This document shows, in pieces, positions 16,622 to 25,410 of a DNA stretch of 34,653 nucleotides. The notes under the pieces were generated by a model. That model was not told the origin of the DNA. It did no database searches and worked only from the letters and a program-made list of their open reading frames with translations. The stretch comes from BPGX01 sp037447455 (GTDB taxonomy: Bacteria > Bacteroidota > Bacteroidia > B-17B0 > Aurantibacillaceae): the NCBI GenBank assembly GCA_037447455.1, contig JBBIGQ010000021.1, forward strand, positions 1 through 34,653, written 5' to 3'. Position 1 is the stretch's first letter; each line of letters begins with the position of its first letter. The position numbers and the translations under genes are program-made.

Positions 16622-16945
16622 ATGATTTACGATGTACACATTTTTGTATGTACGAATGAAAGAAAAAATTCTACGAGAAGGTCTTGTGGTGAACAGCATG
16701 GATTGATGTTAATTGAAAAACTAAAAGAAGGTTTTGCAAAATATTCTATTGAAGGCAAGGTGAGAATACAAAGAAGCGGGTGCTTGGGGATATGTGATTT
16801 AGGGTCGACTATTGCTATTTATCCTGAGGGAACATTTTATGTGAATGTGCAACCGAATGATGTGGATGAATTGGTAAAAACGCATTTTGTTGAAAAGAAA
16901 AAATTAGAGCGCTTGCTGCTTACAAAACATCCAAAAAATGTTTGA
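16622..16945 (+). CDS. Thioredoxin-like (Shethna-type) [2Fe-2S] ferredoxin
   Basis: 107 residues from the ATG at 16622 (a TTG at 16616 is the only earlier start). Four cysteines fit the thioredoxin-like ferredoxin pattern: Cys10-x11-Cys22 and Cys54-x3-Cys58 (SGCLGICDLG). In the FdII/NuoE-like family this binds one [2Fe-2S] cluster. The lysine-rich C-terminus (VEKKKLERLL) is an extension after the fold. Its electron partner is unknown; fatty-acid and complex I genes elsewhere in the window do not decide this. Its stop codon overlaps the start of the next gene. Confidence 0.88.
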   Translation: MIYDVHIFVCTNERKNSTRRSCGEQHGLMLIEKLKEGFAKYSIEGKVRIQRSGCLGICDLGSTIAIYPEGTFYVNVQPNDVDELVKTHFVEKKKLERLLLTKHPKNV

Positions 16946-17313
16946 TGGAAGATGATAAAGTTCAACTATACTACTTAGAGGTTGAAGAGACAAAGAAAGC
17001 CTTTATTCAACAACTCATCAAAGATGCAGCGATGTGCGGAATAGATGTGGAGAGTGCTGTTTTATCTTTTGATTCCTTAAACGATTTAATTCAAAAGGTA
17101 GAAAAAATTTTAAATCAACTTTCTAATACTGCCAACGGATTTGAAAAAATTCAATCGTGGTTGTACAGGGTGGATGTGTCCGAAGTACAAATTAAAAACA
17201 AATTAAAGCAACATCCTGAAAATACTCTTAATCAAATTACTGCTGAGATGATCATCAAAAGAACTTTGCAAAAAGTTGTGTGGCGCTATTTGCACAATCA
17301 AGGAAAATTGTGA
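16945..17313 (+). CDS. Conserved-looking hypothetical protein coupled to the ferredoxin
   Basis: 122 residues. The ATG at 16945 shares one base with the ferredoxin stop (TGATG), which implies translational coupling; the TTG at 16942 is less likely. Almost entirely helical by composition, with acidic N-terminus (MEDDKVQLYYLEVEETKKAF), a single Cys, no signal peptide and no membrane segment. I do not recognise the family. The tight coupling suggests that it acts with the ferredoxin, for example as a partner or assembly factor, but that is inference only. Confidence 0.7.
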   Translation: MEDDKVQLYYLEVEETKKAFIQQLIKDAAMCGIDVESAVLSFDSLNDLIQKVEKILNQLSNTANGFEKIQSWLYRVDVSEVQIKNKLKQHPENTLNQITAEMIIKRTLQKVVWRYLHNQGKL

Positions 17314-17344
17314 TTCATCATTCCTCTACATCAAATTCAAATTT

Positions 17345-17806
17345 ATGAAAACTCACATCAGAAAAGGCACTGAACAGGATATTCCCAAAGCACTTGAACT
17401 TATTATAGAGTTAGCCATTTATGAGAAAGCACCGAATGAAGTAGAAGTAAGTGTTGAAGAAATGATAAAAAATTTTAGAGAAAAGATATTTGATTTTTTT
17501 GTTGCTGAATATGAAAATGAAATTGTAGGAATAGCATTATATTATTACAAATATTCTACATGGAAAGGAAAGTGTATTTATTTAGATGATATTATTGTTA
17601 CTGAAAAGCACAGAAATAAAGGGATAGGAATGCAATTGATGAAAGCAGTGATAAATTTAGCCAAACAAGAAAATGTGAGAAAGTTAGAATGGCAAGTTTT
17701 GAAATGGAATACACCTGCCATAGAATTTTACAAAAAGTTCAATACAATTTTTGATGATGAGTGGTTAAATTGTAGATTAATACATCCACAATTACAAAAA
17801 CTTTAA
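17345..17806 (+). CDS. GNAT acetyltransferase resembling diamine/spermidine N-acetyltransferase (SSAT-like)
   Basis: 153 residues from the ATG at 17345; an upstream frame extension overlapping the previous gene was not used because the GNAT fold begins at MKTHIRKGTEQDIPKALELI. Key features match the SSAT branch: YEKAPNEV, AEYENEIVGIALYYYKYSTW, YLDDIIVTEKHRNKGIG (acetyl-CoA loop with R/HxxGIG), and WNTPAIEFYKKF near the end. Substrates in this branch are polyamines or related amines; the exact one cannot be read from sequence. Full length, unlike the truncated GNAT at 109-453. Confidence 0.88.
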   Translation: MKTHIRKGTEQDIPKALELIIELAIYEKAPNEVEVSVEEMIKNFREKIFDFFVAEYENEIVGIALYYYKYSTWKGKCIYLDDIIVTEKHRNKGIGMQLMKAVINLAKQENVRKLEWQVLKWNTPAIEFYKKFNTIFDDEWLNCRLIHPQLQKL

Positions 17807-18108
17807 TCTTAAAATCTTTTCAACAATTACTGCTATTACAGAAGATGCTGGCTTTATTTATTCCAATAACGAAGAATTTATAGTTATGCATCATGTTAGA
17901 TTTTATGTTAAAGGGAATGTTATTCCATTACTTATAGAAGAAAGTCCGAATTTAAAGTTCATTTATTAAATGGGATAAAAAAAGTAAATTTATACGCTGT
18001 TCAACAAGTTCTACTTAATATGTTAGGCATAAGGATGCAGATAATGTATGTATTGTTTTTCTTGGTCATGGAGATATTTATATTTCTCCGGAAGATGCAT
18101 GGTGGTAA
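17781..18108 (+). pseudogene. Remnant of an unidentified gene with frameshift and internal stop
   Basis: A frame opening at 17781 and overlapping the end of the previous gene reads a protein-like stretch (ITAITEDAGFIYSNNEEF, VMHHVRFYVKGNVIPLLIEE) to a TAA at 17967. The text continues in the next frame from about 17956 (FIKWDKKSKFIRCSTSST), is cut by TAA at 18016-18018, and goes on in the same frame as VRHKDADNVCIVFLGHGDIY to TAA at 18106. There is no good ATG at the front. So one frameshift and one nonsense codon separate three pieces of what was probably one small protein. I do not recognise the family. Confidence 0.55.
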
Positions 18109-18152
18109 TCATCAGTCACATTTTTACTTATTAAGTTTAAACTATACTATGT

Positions 18153-19622
18153 ATGAGAAACAAAATTAAAAGTTTTAGACGCCTTAAATGGTATGTAATA
18201 ATTTTATTCTCGTATTATGGTCATGCCATTAGTCCAATATGTGATTTCTTAAAGGACATTCCATCAAATTCTATGTTGATTTTTATCTCAGTAAGTGGAG
18301 ATATGATGTGTAATAGTTGTACAGGTGTGGATATTAATAAGATTGTTCAGGAAATTCATAACACACACCCTATATTCCGATTTATTTTGTAAGCCGTGAT
18401 AGCTTAAGCGAAAAGGGCATTGAAGTTTTCTTTAAACAAAGAGGAATTAACCATCTTTTAGTTCAATATTATTACAACCCCGGTTTACATGACTTTTTAT
18501 TGAAGAAGCATAAATATACTTCCAATATTACTTTGGTAAAAGGCAACTGTCAAATAGTTTTTTCAAAGCCCATTCATGAAAAAAATTTAGAAACCATTTT
18601 ACATCCAATCAAAACCAATTTAAACGAATGGCAAAGCTCTAAAATGCAGATTTATACTAATAATCAAACATCATTAGTACATCCCCCTTACATCATAATT
18701 TCTGAAATCTTCGTTTTCAGTGGTAAAATATGCAGATGGCTTTTATGTGTTTAACCTGAAATTAAATCTTATTGCTAAATTCAATCTTGATGGCAAGAAT
18801 GTCAGAAATATTTATTTAGATAGTTTGCCGTTAGATTATTTATCTATTATACAGCACTATTTTTCAGGAGAAGAATATGAGCATATAAAACATTTCATTG
18901 ATAAAAATAAAATTCAAAAAGAAAAAATGTTTTTATTTGAAAACATTTTTCAGATAGATGATCAACATCTTGGAATAACAGGTAAAGTGAAGATATATTA
19001 TGATAGTTCGTATTACCAGAAGCCAGCTTTATATGAAAGAAAATGTGGTTTGGTATTAGTTCTTGACACCGGCTTAAAATCAACGAATTTATTATCATTT
19101 GATACATTTTCAAATTCGTATGTGCTTGGTTTTTCACAAACTCACTTCAAAGATTCTTTATTCTATTTTATCCGATACATTCCAGAGTGGAAAAAGGAGG
19201 GATTGAGTTTATTTAAATGGGACAAAAAATCACATGTATTAAAACTTATGTATGACATCCCTTTAAACTTAAAAAGAACGAGTAATTTTTTTATACATTC
19301 GCTTAATCAATTTGAATTTCTGCTTTATTTCTCAAAAGGTAAAAAAAAATATATTTATAGATTTGACACTAACACGAATCAACTTTATTTGTTACTCTCT
19401 ACCAAAAGAAAGTTGGGAATAGGATATAAAACAGGGCTATCTAATTACTTGTTCTTAAATTTTGATGCACAAACAAGTTTAAAAGATACTATTATTGGTT
19501 ATCATACGTCAACTAAAAATTATTATTACCCAGCAATCATAAATTCAAGTACAGATTTTTCGCAACATTATTATTTTATGAAAAACAATAAATTGATTAC
19601 AATTTCACTTTTAGAAAACTAA
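18153..19622 (+). pseudogene. Thioredoxin-like plus beta-propeller-like protein gene broken by two frameshifts
   Basis: Three consecutive frames join into one protein of about 490 residues. Piece 1 (18153-about 18365): a basic N-terminus with a hydrophobic segment, then FISVSGDMMCNSCTGVDINK, a thioredoxin-like strand with a CxxC. Piece 2 (about 18366-18715): YIPIYFVSRDSLSEKGI onward, completing that fold. Piece 3 (about 18717-19622): VVKYADGFYVFNLKLNLI and similar strands resembling a six-bladed propeller. The first break fits one extra AC unit in the (AC)4 run at 18361-18368; removing it gives EIHNTPYIPIYF. The second fits one extra T in the T4 run at 18713-18716; removing it gives EIFVSVVKYADGF. 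Likely exported and cell-envelope associated if intact. Domain names are from pattern only. Bases 19623-19765 after it hold nothing I recognise. Confidence 0.65.
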
Positions 19623-19765
19623 AACCTGTGATGTTATTTAGGTAAAAATATTTTGTTGAAAGTTCCAAACAAAGATAGGTGAATAAAACAATACTTAATG
19701 AGATTTAATAAGATGGTCTGAAACTTAGCAGAGGGTATTAGTTATTTCACCTCTCATGAGAAAGG

Positions 19766-20980
19766 TTAAATACGTTCCAACAACACGGCATAGCCCTGTC
19801 CTACGCCAACACACATCGTAGCAATAGCGTATTTCTTTTGTTGTACTTGTAGTTCAATAGCTGCCGTCAAAGCAATTCGTGCGCCGCTCATTCCAAGTGG
19901 ATGGCCTAAAGCAATAGCACCACCATTAGGATTGATACGTGGATCATCATCGGCTAATCCCCATTGACGAATGCATCCTAACGATTGAGCCGCAAACGCT
20001 TCGTTTAGTTCAAGAATATCAATGTCTTTCCAAGTTAATTTAGTTTTTGCAAGTAGTTTGTTCACCGCATCAACGGGTCCTAAGCCCATTATTCTTGGTT
20101 CAACACCTACTACTGTTCCTGTAACTACTCGTGCTAATGGTTTTAAATCGTACTTTTTGATGGCATTTTCACTCGCTAATAATAAAACAGCCGCTCCATC
20201 ATTCAAACCAGAAGCATTACCGGCCGTTACACTTCCATTTTTCCTGAACGCAGGTTTTAATTGAGCTAACTTCTCTAATGTGGTATCAGGTTTCATAAAC
20301 TCATCTGTATCAAAAACAATGGGCGATCCTTTTTTCTGCGGAATAGAAAGAGGAAAAATTTCTTTTTGAAATCTGCCGTTTGCTTGAGCTTTTGCGGTCT
20401 TCTGTTGGCTCCATAAGGCAAACTTATCCTGATATTCCCGGGAAATTTTCAATAGTTCTGCTACGTTTTCAGCTGTTTCTCCCATACTATCGGTGCCGTA
20501 CATCTCCTGCATTTTTGGATTAATAAACCGCCATCCAAAAGAAGAGTCGTAGATTTGTTGAGTTCTGTCAAATGCTTCATTGGCTTTACTGATGACATAA
20601 GGGCCACGTGACATATTTTCAACTCCGCCTGCTATCATCAAGTCCGCATCTCCCAACATAATGGTTCGTGCCGCTTCAAGAACAGAGGTAAGTCCGGATG
20701 CACATAAACGGTTGATGGTTTGACCAGGCACAGTATACGGCAAACTGGCTAATAACAAGGCCATACGGGCTACATTACGATTGTCCTCACCAGCTTGATT
20801 GGAGCATCCAATGATAACATCGCCTACTTCAGCCCAGTTAATATTGGGGTGTTTGTTCACAAGCGTCCTAATGGTTTCAGCGATTAAATCATCTGTTCGC
20901 ACTTTGGCGAGTGTACCACCAAATTTTCCAATACCCGTTCTGACTCCATCTATGATATAGGCATAGGTCATAGTATTCAT
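19766..20980 (-). CDS. Acetyl-CoA acyltransferase (3-oxoadipyl-CoA/3-ketoacyl-CoA thiolase)
   Basis: 404 residues from the ATG at 20980; another ATG at 20971 is also plausible. Degradative thiolase with all catalytic parts: Cys93 in NRLCASGL (acyl nucleophile), His360 in GGAIALGHPLGMSGAR and Cys390 in CVGVGQGYA (acid/base). The segments GCSNQAGEDNRNVARM and GWRFINPKMQEMYGTDSM closely resemble PcaF/PaaJ, the 3-oxoadipyl-CoA thiolase of aromatic breakdown. No other aromatic or beta-oxidation gene is in the window, so general 3-ketoacyl-CoA thiolase (FadA-type) activity cannot be excluded. Divergent from lptG. A short imperfect hairpin overlaps its stop codon but lacks a T-run. Confidence 0.88.
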   Translation of the reverse strand: MNTMTYAYIIDGVRTGIGKFGGTLAKVRTDDLIAETIRTLVNKHPNINWAEVGDVIIGCSNQAGEDNRNVARMALLLASLPYTVPGQTINRLCASGLTSVLEAARTIMLGDADLMIAGGVENMSRGPYVISKANEAFDRTQQIYDSSFGWRFINPKMQEMYGTDSMGETAENVAELLKISREYQDKFALWSQQKTAKAQANGRFQKEIFPLSIPQKKGSPIVFDTDEFMKPDTTLEKLAQLKPAFRKNGSVTAGNASGLNDGAAVLLLASENAIKKYDLKPLARVVTGTVVGVEPRIMGLGPVDAVNKLLAKTKLTWKDIDILELNEAFAAQSLGCIRQWGLADDDPRINPNGGAIALGHPLGMSGARIALTAAIELQVQQKKYAIATMCVGVGQGYAVLLERI

Positions 20981-21042
20981 TTTGCCCAAAGATGGGAAAA
21001 ATTTATCACTTTTGCGTTTGGGAAATCAAGTATAGACAAATT

Positions 21043-22143
21043 GTGAAAATTCTTGAAAAATACATTCTCAAAAAATTTTTAGGAACGTTTATCTATTCCA
21101 TTAGTTTGATATTGCTGATATTCATTGTTTTTGATTTAAAGGATAAATTGCCCGGATTTCTGGAAGATAAAACCCCTCTCAAAGAAATTATTGTAGAGTA
21201 TTATTTAATGTTCATTCCAGTATATGGCAATATGTTTAGTCCATTGTTCACTTTTATTTCTGTGATTTTTTTTACTTCCCGTATGGCACATCGCAATGAA
21301 TTTGTTGCAATGCTGAGCAGCGGTATTCCATACAATCGTATTTTGAGACCTTACTTAATTACTGCAGGAATCATTGCTACGACCTCTTTGATACTTAATC
21401 ATATTATTATACCAAAAGCCAACCGGAAAAAAATTGCATTTGAGGATAGATGGTTTAATAACAATTACAACACAGACGAAAAAAACATTCACCGAATCGT
21501 TGGGGAAGGAGAAGTGCTCTACATTTATAGTTTTGACAACAAATCTAAAATGGGTTATAAAATTTCTTTAGAAAAAATAGAAAACAATCGGCAAGTATAT
21601 TACCTGAAAGCTGAAGCAATGCAATGGGACAGCACCGATAAATCGTGGCTCTTAAACTCTGTATTTGAGAGAAACTTAAAAGTTATGATTGAAGGTGATA
21701 GCGTGTATTACAAAGAAGGAGTAAAAACGTCTCCTTCCAAAAAAATTAAAATTGACTTCACCCCTGATGATTTGTGGCGTTATGAAAGTAAGCTGGAAAT
21801 TATGAATTACTGGGAACTCAAAGAGTATATTCAAAAAGAACGACTGAAAGGTGGTAATAAAGTAGAATACTTTGAAGTGGAACACCATCGCCGAACGGCT
21901 TTTCCATTTGCTACTTTTGTATTGACCATTATTGGTGTTAGTGTGTCTTCCAGAAAAGTACGTGGTGGGGTAGGGTGGACCATTGCCTTAGGTTTATTTT
22001 TAAGTGCTGTGTACATTATGTTGATGTATGTGTTTACCATTCTTGCCACAACGGGCTTCGCCCCACCATTACTGGCGGTATGGACACCTAATATCATTTT
22101 TAGTGTGGTGGCATACTGGTTTTATTTAAAGGCACAGAAATGA
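21043..22143 (+). CDS. lptG: LptF/LptG-family LPS export permease
   Basis: 366 residues if started at the GTG at 21043, giving the family's usual opening VKILEKYILKKFLGTFIYSI. An ATG at 20992 would add 17 residues and crowd the thiolase start, so it is less likely. Six membrane segments are expected, three before and three after the periplasmic beta-jellyroll (about residues 130-265). Typical motifs: MFSPLFTFISVIFF, RNEFVAMLSSGIPYNRILRP. LptF and LptG form the inner-membrane ABC transporter with LptB that pulls lipopolysaccharide towards the outer membrane; the G assignment over F is tentative. Its stop overlaps the flippase start (ATGA), coupling LPS export to polysaccharide genes. Confidence 0.85.
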   Translation: MKILEKYILKKFLGTFIYSISLILLIFIVFDLKDKLPGFLEDKTPLKEIIVEYYLMFIPVYGNMFSPLFTFISVIFFTSRMAHRNEFVAMLSSGIPYNRILRPYLITAGIIATTSLILNHIIIPKANRKKIAFEDRWFNNNYNTDEKNIHRIVGEGEVLYIYSFDNKSKMGYKISLEKIENNRQVYYLKAEAMQWDSTDKSWLLNSVFERNLKVMIEGDSVYYKEGVKTSPSKKIKIDFTPDDLWRYESKLEIMNYWELKEYIQKERLKGGNKVEYFEVEHHRRTAFPFATFVLTIIGVSVSSRKVRGGVGWTIALGLFLSAVYIMLMYVFTILATTGFAPPLLAVWTPNIIFSVVAYWFYLKAQK

Positions 22144-23408
22144 TAAAGAAATTAATTTTATATTTTTTCTCATCCAAGTTTGTCAAGAATAACATTCGTT
22201 TGATAGGCGGTACAACTATTGCACAATTCCTTAATTTTATTTTTAATATTTATTTAACTCGCGTATATGCACCAGAAAGTTTTGGTGAGTTTTCTCTTTA
22301 TATGAGTTTTATTTCTTACTTTTTAATATGCTCGGCTTTAAAATTAGATATTGAGATAGTAAAAACTGAAAACGATACAAGTAATATTCTTTTGATAAGA
22401 TCACTTCAATCTAATTTGTTTTTTAGTTTTCTATCTGCAATGGTATTTGCAATATTTAGATATTTCAATTTGTTTAATTTTGGAAAATTAAATTCTATCT
22501 GGATATTGCTTGCTTTTCTTATTGTTTTTTTACAAACCAGCATGCAATTATTTTGGATGTATTGTGTCAAGCAACAGCTATTTGCTTTTCAGGGAAAGAT
22601 AAAAATAATAGAAGCTTTGTTGTTAAATAGTTTTTATGTGGTTTTTCAAAAAATACAATCCTTAGGTTTAGTTCTGGCAAATTTCCTGACTCTTATTGTA
22701 ACCAACATAATTCTGATTGTAAGGTTAAAAAAAAGCATCTCTTTTTACGATTTATCTAAAAATGTGCTGTTTTCTTTTGAGTATTTACCATTAATAACAA
22801 TATTCAGAAAACAATTTTACTATATGTGGCAAAGCATATTAGAACTACTACAAGTGAGTTTGCTCACCTTTTACTTATCTTCAGATCTGGCATTTTTAGG
22901 GTATTATTCTCTTGCTTTTAGAACTTTACAAGTGCCTTTTCGTTTAATTAGTATGCCTTTATCACAGGTTTTTTTTTCAGAAATAGCCGATAGAAAAAGA
23001 CAAAAAAAGCCCCTTAGATATTTAGTATTAAAAACCTTTTTTTCACTTTTAGTGATCAGTTTGCCAATTGTATTAATGATTTTATTGAAAGGCCCTGATT
23101 TATTTTCTTTGGTATTCGGCAAAGATTGGGCTATGGCTGGTACTATTGCACAAGTTTTATTACTATGGATCATCACAGATTTCTTAAAAGCCCCTTTGAT
23201 GCAAATTTTGTATGTGTTTAATAAACAAAAATGGGTTTCTTATGCATTATCCTTAAACATTTTAATTTTAATTCTAATAATGATTGTAAGTAATTATTGG
23301 TCTCTCAATTATATTACATCTATGTGGTTAATTAGTATCACTCAAGCCATATTCATAAGCAGTATTATTTTCAAAGCCATTAAAACTACATTACAATATG
23401 AAAATTAA
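22140..23408 (+). CDS. Polysaccharide flippase, Wzx/RfbX-like
   Basis: 422 residues, highly hydrophobic with about 12 predicted membrane segments; opening GGTTIAQFLNFIFNIYLTRV is characteristic of the oligosaccharide flippase branch of the MOP superfamily. It would move lipid-linked repeat units across the inner membrane. The ATG overlaps the lptG stop by 4 bases, and its own end overlaps the next glycosyltransferase by 11 bases. With a Wzy-like polymerase and several glycosyltransferases nearby, a Wzx/Wzy-dependent O-antigen or capsule pathway is likely. Very Phe/Leu/Ile-rich, which makes exact orthology hard to judge by eye. Confidence 0.85.
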   Translation: MIKKLILYFFSSKFVKNNIRLIGGTTIAQFLNFIFNIYLTRVYAPESFGEFSLYMSFISYFLICSALKLDIEIVKTENDTSNILLIRSLQSNLFFSFLSAMVFAIFRYFNLFNFGKLNSIWILLAFLIVFLQTSMQLFWMYCVKQQLFAFQGKIKIIEALLLNSFYVVFQKIQSLGLVLANFLTLIVTNIILIVRLKKSISFYDLSKNVLFSFEYLPLITIFRKQFYYMWQSILELLQVSLLTFYLSSDLAFLGYYSLAFRTLQVPFRLISMPLSQVFFSEIADRKRQKKPLRYLVLKTFFSLLVISLPIVLMILLKGPDLFSLVFGKDWAMAGTIAQVLLLWIITDFLKAPLMQILYVFNKQKWVSYALSLNILILILIMIVSNYWSLNYITSMWLISITQAIFISSIIFKAIKTTLQYEN

Positions 23409-24555
23409 AAAAATTATAGTGCTCTCTATTCAAAATCCTTTAAACGTCAAAACATGGTCTGGAATTCCTTACTTTATCATTCAATCTTTGAAAAAAAAAT
23501 ACGAAATTATTCCTGTTTATCTAAAAGGAAAATATAAATGGATAGAATATTTTTTGAAAGCAATATTTAAAGTACAATCTTTGCTTTTCAATCAAAAAAC
23601 AGATTATTCACATAGTAGTATTTTATCACGTTACTACGCATGGTATTTTTCTAGACAAATTAAATTATATTCATCCAAAGATACTATTGTATTAGCCCCT
23701 GCAGGATCTTCTATTCTGTGTTTCTTAAAAACCCAATTACCCATTGTTTATTTATCAGATACCACCTTCAAAAATATGATCAATTATTATCCCAATTTTA
23801 CTAATCTTTCAAAAAAATCAATTAAAGAAGGAAATTTTATTGAACAAAAATCTTTAGAAAAAGCCACTATTTGTTTATTCCCCTCTCAATGGGCAGCCCA
23901 ATCAGCCATTAACGATTACAACAGCTCTCAAGATAAAGTAAAAGTGATCCCATTGGGGGCTAATCTCGTTGAAAAAAATCTTACCTATATCCCAAAAACA
24001 TCACCAAAAGAAAAATCTCATTTGCTCTTTTTAGCCGTTAACTGGGAAAGAAAAGGCGGAGATATTATCTTGTCAGTTTACCATGAATTAAAAGCACAGG
24101 GATATTCTGTACACTTACAAATCTGTGGATGTATACCACCGGTTTCTATTGAAGACCACAACATCAGTATCATACCATTTATTAATAAAAATAATCCTGC
24201 AGAATATCAAACATTTAAAGAAATAATGTATAGAACTCATTTCTTAGTATTACCTACCCAAGCAGAATGTTATGGACTTGTGTTTTGTGAAGCAAGTGCT
24301 TACTCCATTCCTTCTGTTACCTATAATACAGGCGGAGTTGCAGCCGCCGTCAGACAGCATCAAAATGGAATTTTATTGCCAGTTGGCTCACCCGCTTCTG
24401 CTTTCGCAAATACAATAAAACACTTTATAGATAATGAAGATGAATACTACAAACTTTCTAAAAATAGCTATGCATTGTATAAAAACGAACTTAACTGGGA
24501 TACTTGGAGAGAGCAATTTGAAATCGCACTCCAGAAACATTTAAACTTTAATTAA
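23398..24555 (+). CDS. Glycosyltransferase family 4 (group 1)
   Basis: 385 residues with a GT-B type organisation. The N-terminal half is variable. The C-terminal nucleotide-sugar domain shows LFLAVNWERKGGDIILSVY and an E-x7-E motif in AECYGLVFCEASAYSIPSVT, then NTGGVAAAV. Retaining transferase expected to add one sugar to the growing repeat unit at the inner face of the membrane; donor and acceptor unknown. Starts inside the flippase gene (11-bp overlap) and ends in a 15-bp tail-to-tail overlap with the GT17 gene on the other strand. Confidence 0.87.
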   Translation: MKIKKIIVLSIQNPLNVKTWSGIPYFIIQSLKKKYEIIPVYLKGKYKWIEYFLKAIFKVQSLLFNQKTDYSHSSILSRYYAWYFSRQIKLYSSKDTIVLAPAGSSILCFLKTQLPIVYLSDTTFKNMINYYPNFTNLSKKSIKEGNFIEQKSLEKATICLFPSQWAAQSAINDYNSSQDKVKVIPLGANLVEKNLTYIPKTSPKEKSHLLFLAVNWERKGGDIILSVYHELKAQGYSVHLQICGCIPPVSIEDHNISIIPFINKNNPAEYQTFKEIMYRTHFLVLPTQAECYGLVFCEASAYSIPSVTYNTGGVAAAVRQHQNGILLPVGSPASAFANTIKHFIDNEDEYYKLSKNSYALYKNELNWDTWREQFEIALQKHLNFN

Positions 24556-25407
24556 ATGTTTATACTTATTAATATGCTTTAATATGTATTCAGGATAAGA
24601 ATCATCTAATGGAACAAACTTGTACTTAAAATCTCTGTCAAACAGATCTTTCCCGCTCTGAATAATTTCTTGAATTTTCTCTGGTGATTTATATTGAGAT
24701 TGATTATACTCTGTATGTGCAAATGCCTCTAATTTCTGAATAATTTTATTTACTCCACCAAGATAACTAAAGTGCCATCCCCCCTCTTCTACAAAACGAA
24801 TGTTTATTCCTAATAACTTAGATTTCAACCATTTCAAATAATGAGCATATATCTTACGTTTTGACTGACTGCTTTTTAATCCTAAAATACTCATAGACAA
24901 TTCTCTTAATGCTTGCACCTGTATTCTGCGTGAATACCGATATAAAATAGTACCATTCCATCTGTAATTTTCATTCTCCGTAGCATTCATACAATTCAAA
25001 AAATAATAATACATCTTTTGACGAAAAATATAAACATCATTTTCCTTCACTTCTTCAAAATTAAAATCCGAAAGATTAGGAATTTCATCTAAATCTGAGA
25101 TTAAAATAATATCTTCTGCTCGACATCCTTCAAGTCCTCTAACAATTGCATTTCTTTGATAATGCTCTAATTCCCAAGAGTTTTCGCCATTGAACGCAGG
25201 CATATCCACCACCACCACATGTATCATCTTATCCTTGAAATCCTTAAACAACTCTTTATTTTCCTGAAAATACAAGGGCTTCAGTTTACCCTGATGCGTG
25301 CGGGTGGCCTCCACAAGCACAAATTTATCTACAAAATTATTTAAAGTATTCAATCGGATTTCTAAAAGTTCCAATTCATTGAAAAATGTAAAACAATCGT
25401 AAATCAT
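24541..25407 (-). CDS. Glycosyltransferase family 17 protein
   Basis: 288 residues. MIYDCFTFFNELELLEIRLN, VDKFVLVEATRTHQGKLKP and the acidic motif ISDLDEIP are the signature of GT17 (beta-1,4-N-acetylglucosaminyltransferase III-like). No membrane segment is seen. Bacterial members sit in surface polysaccharide clusters, where the likely task is adding a GlcNAc-like residue; the actual sugar is unproven. Last gene of the minus-strand operon, 3 bp behind the O-antigen ligase-like gene. Its 3' end overlaps the GT4 gene of the opposing operon by 15 bp. Confidence 0.87.
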   Translation of the reverse strand: MIYDCFTFFNELELLEIRLNTLNNFVDKFVLVEATRTHQGKLKPLYFQENKELFKDFKDKMIHVVVVDMPAFNGENSWELEHYQRNAIVRGLEGCRAEDIILISDLDEIPNLSDFNFEEVKENDVYIFRQKMYYYFLNCMNATENENYRWNGTILYRYSRRIQVQALRELSMSILGLKSSQSKRKIYAHYLKWLKSKLLGINIRFVEEGGWHFSYLGGVNKIIQKLEAFAHTEYNQSQYKSPEKIQEIIQSGKDLFDRDFKYKFVPLDDSYPEYILKHINKYKHLIKV

Positions 25408-25410
25408 ACT

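Noticed and set aside
19750..19768. Imperfect hairpin at the thiolase stop codon as a terminator
   Set aside because: The stem has mismatches or a bulge around a CTCATGAG core and no T-run follows on either strand.
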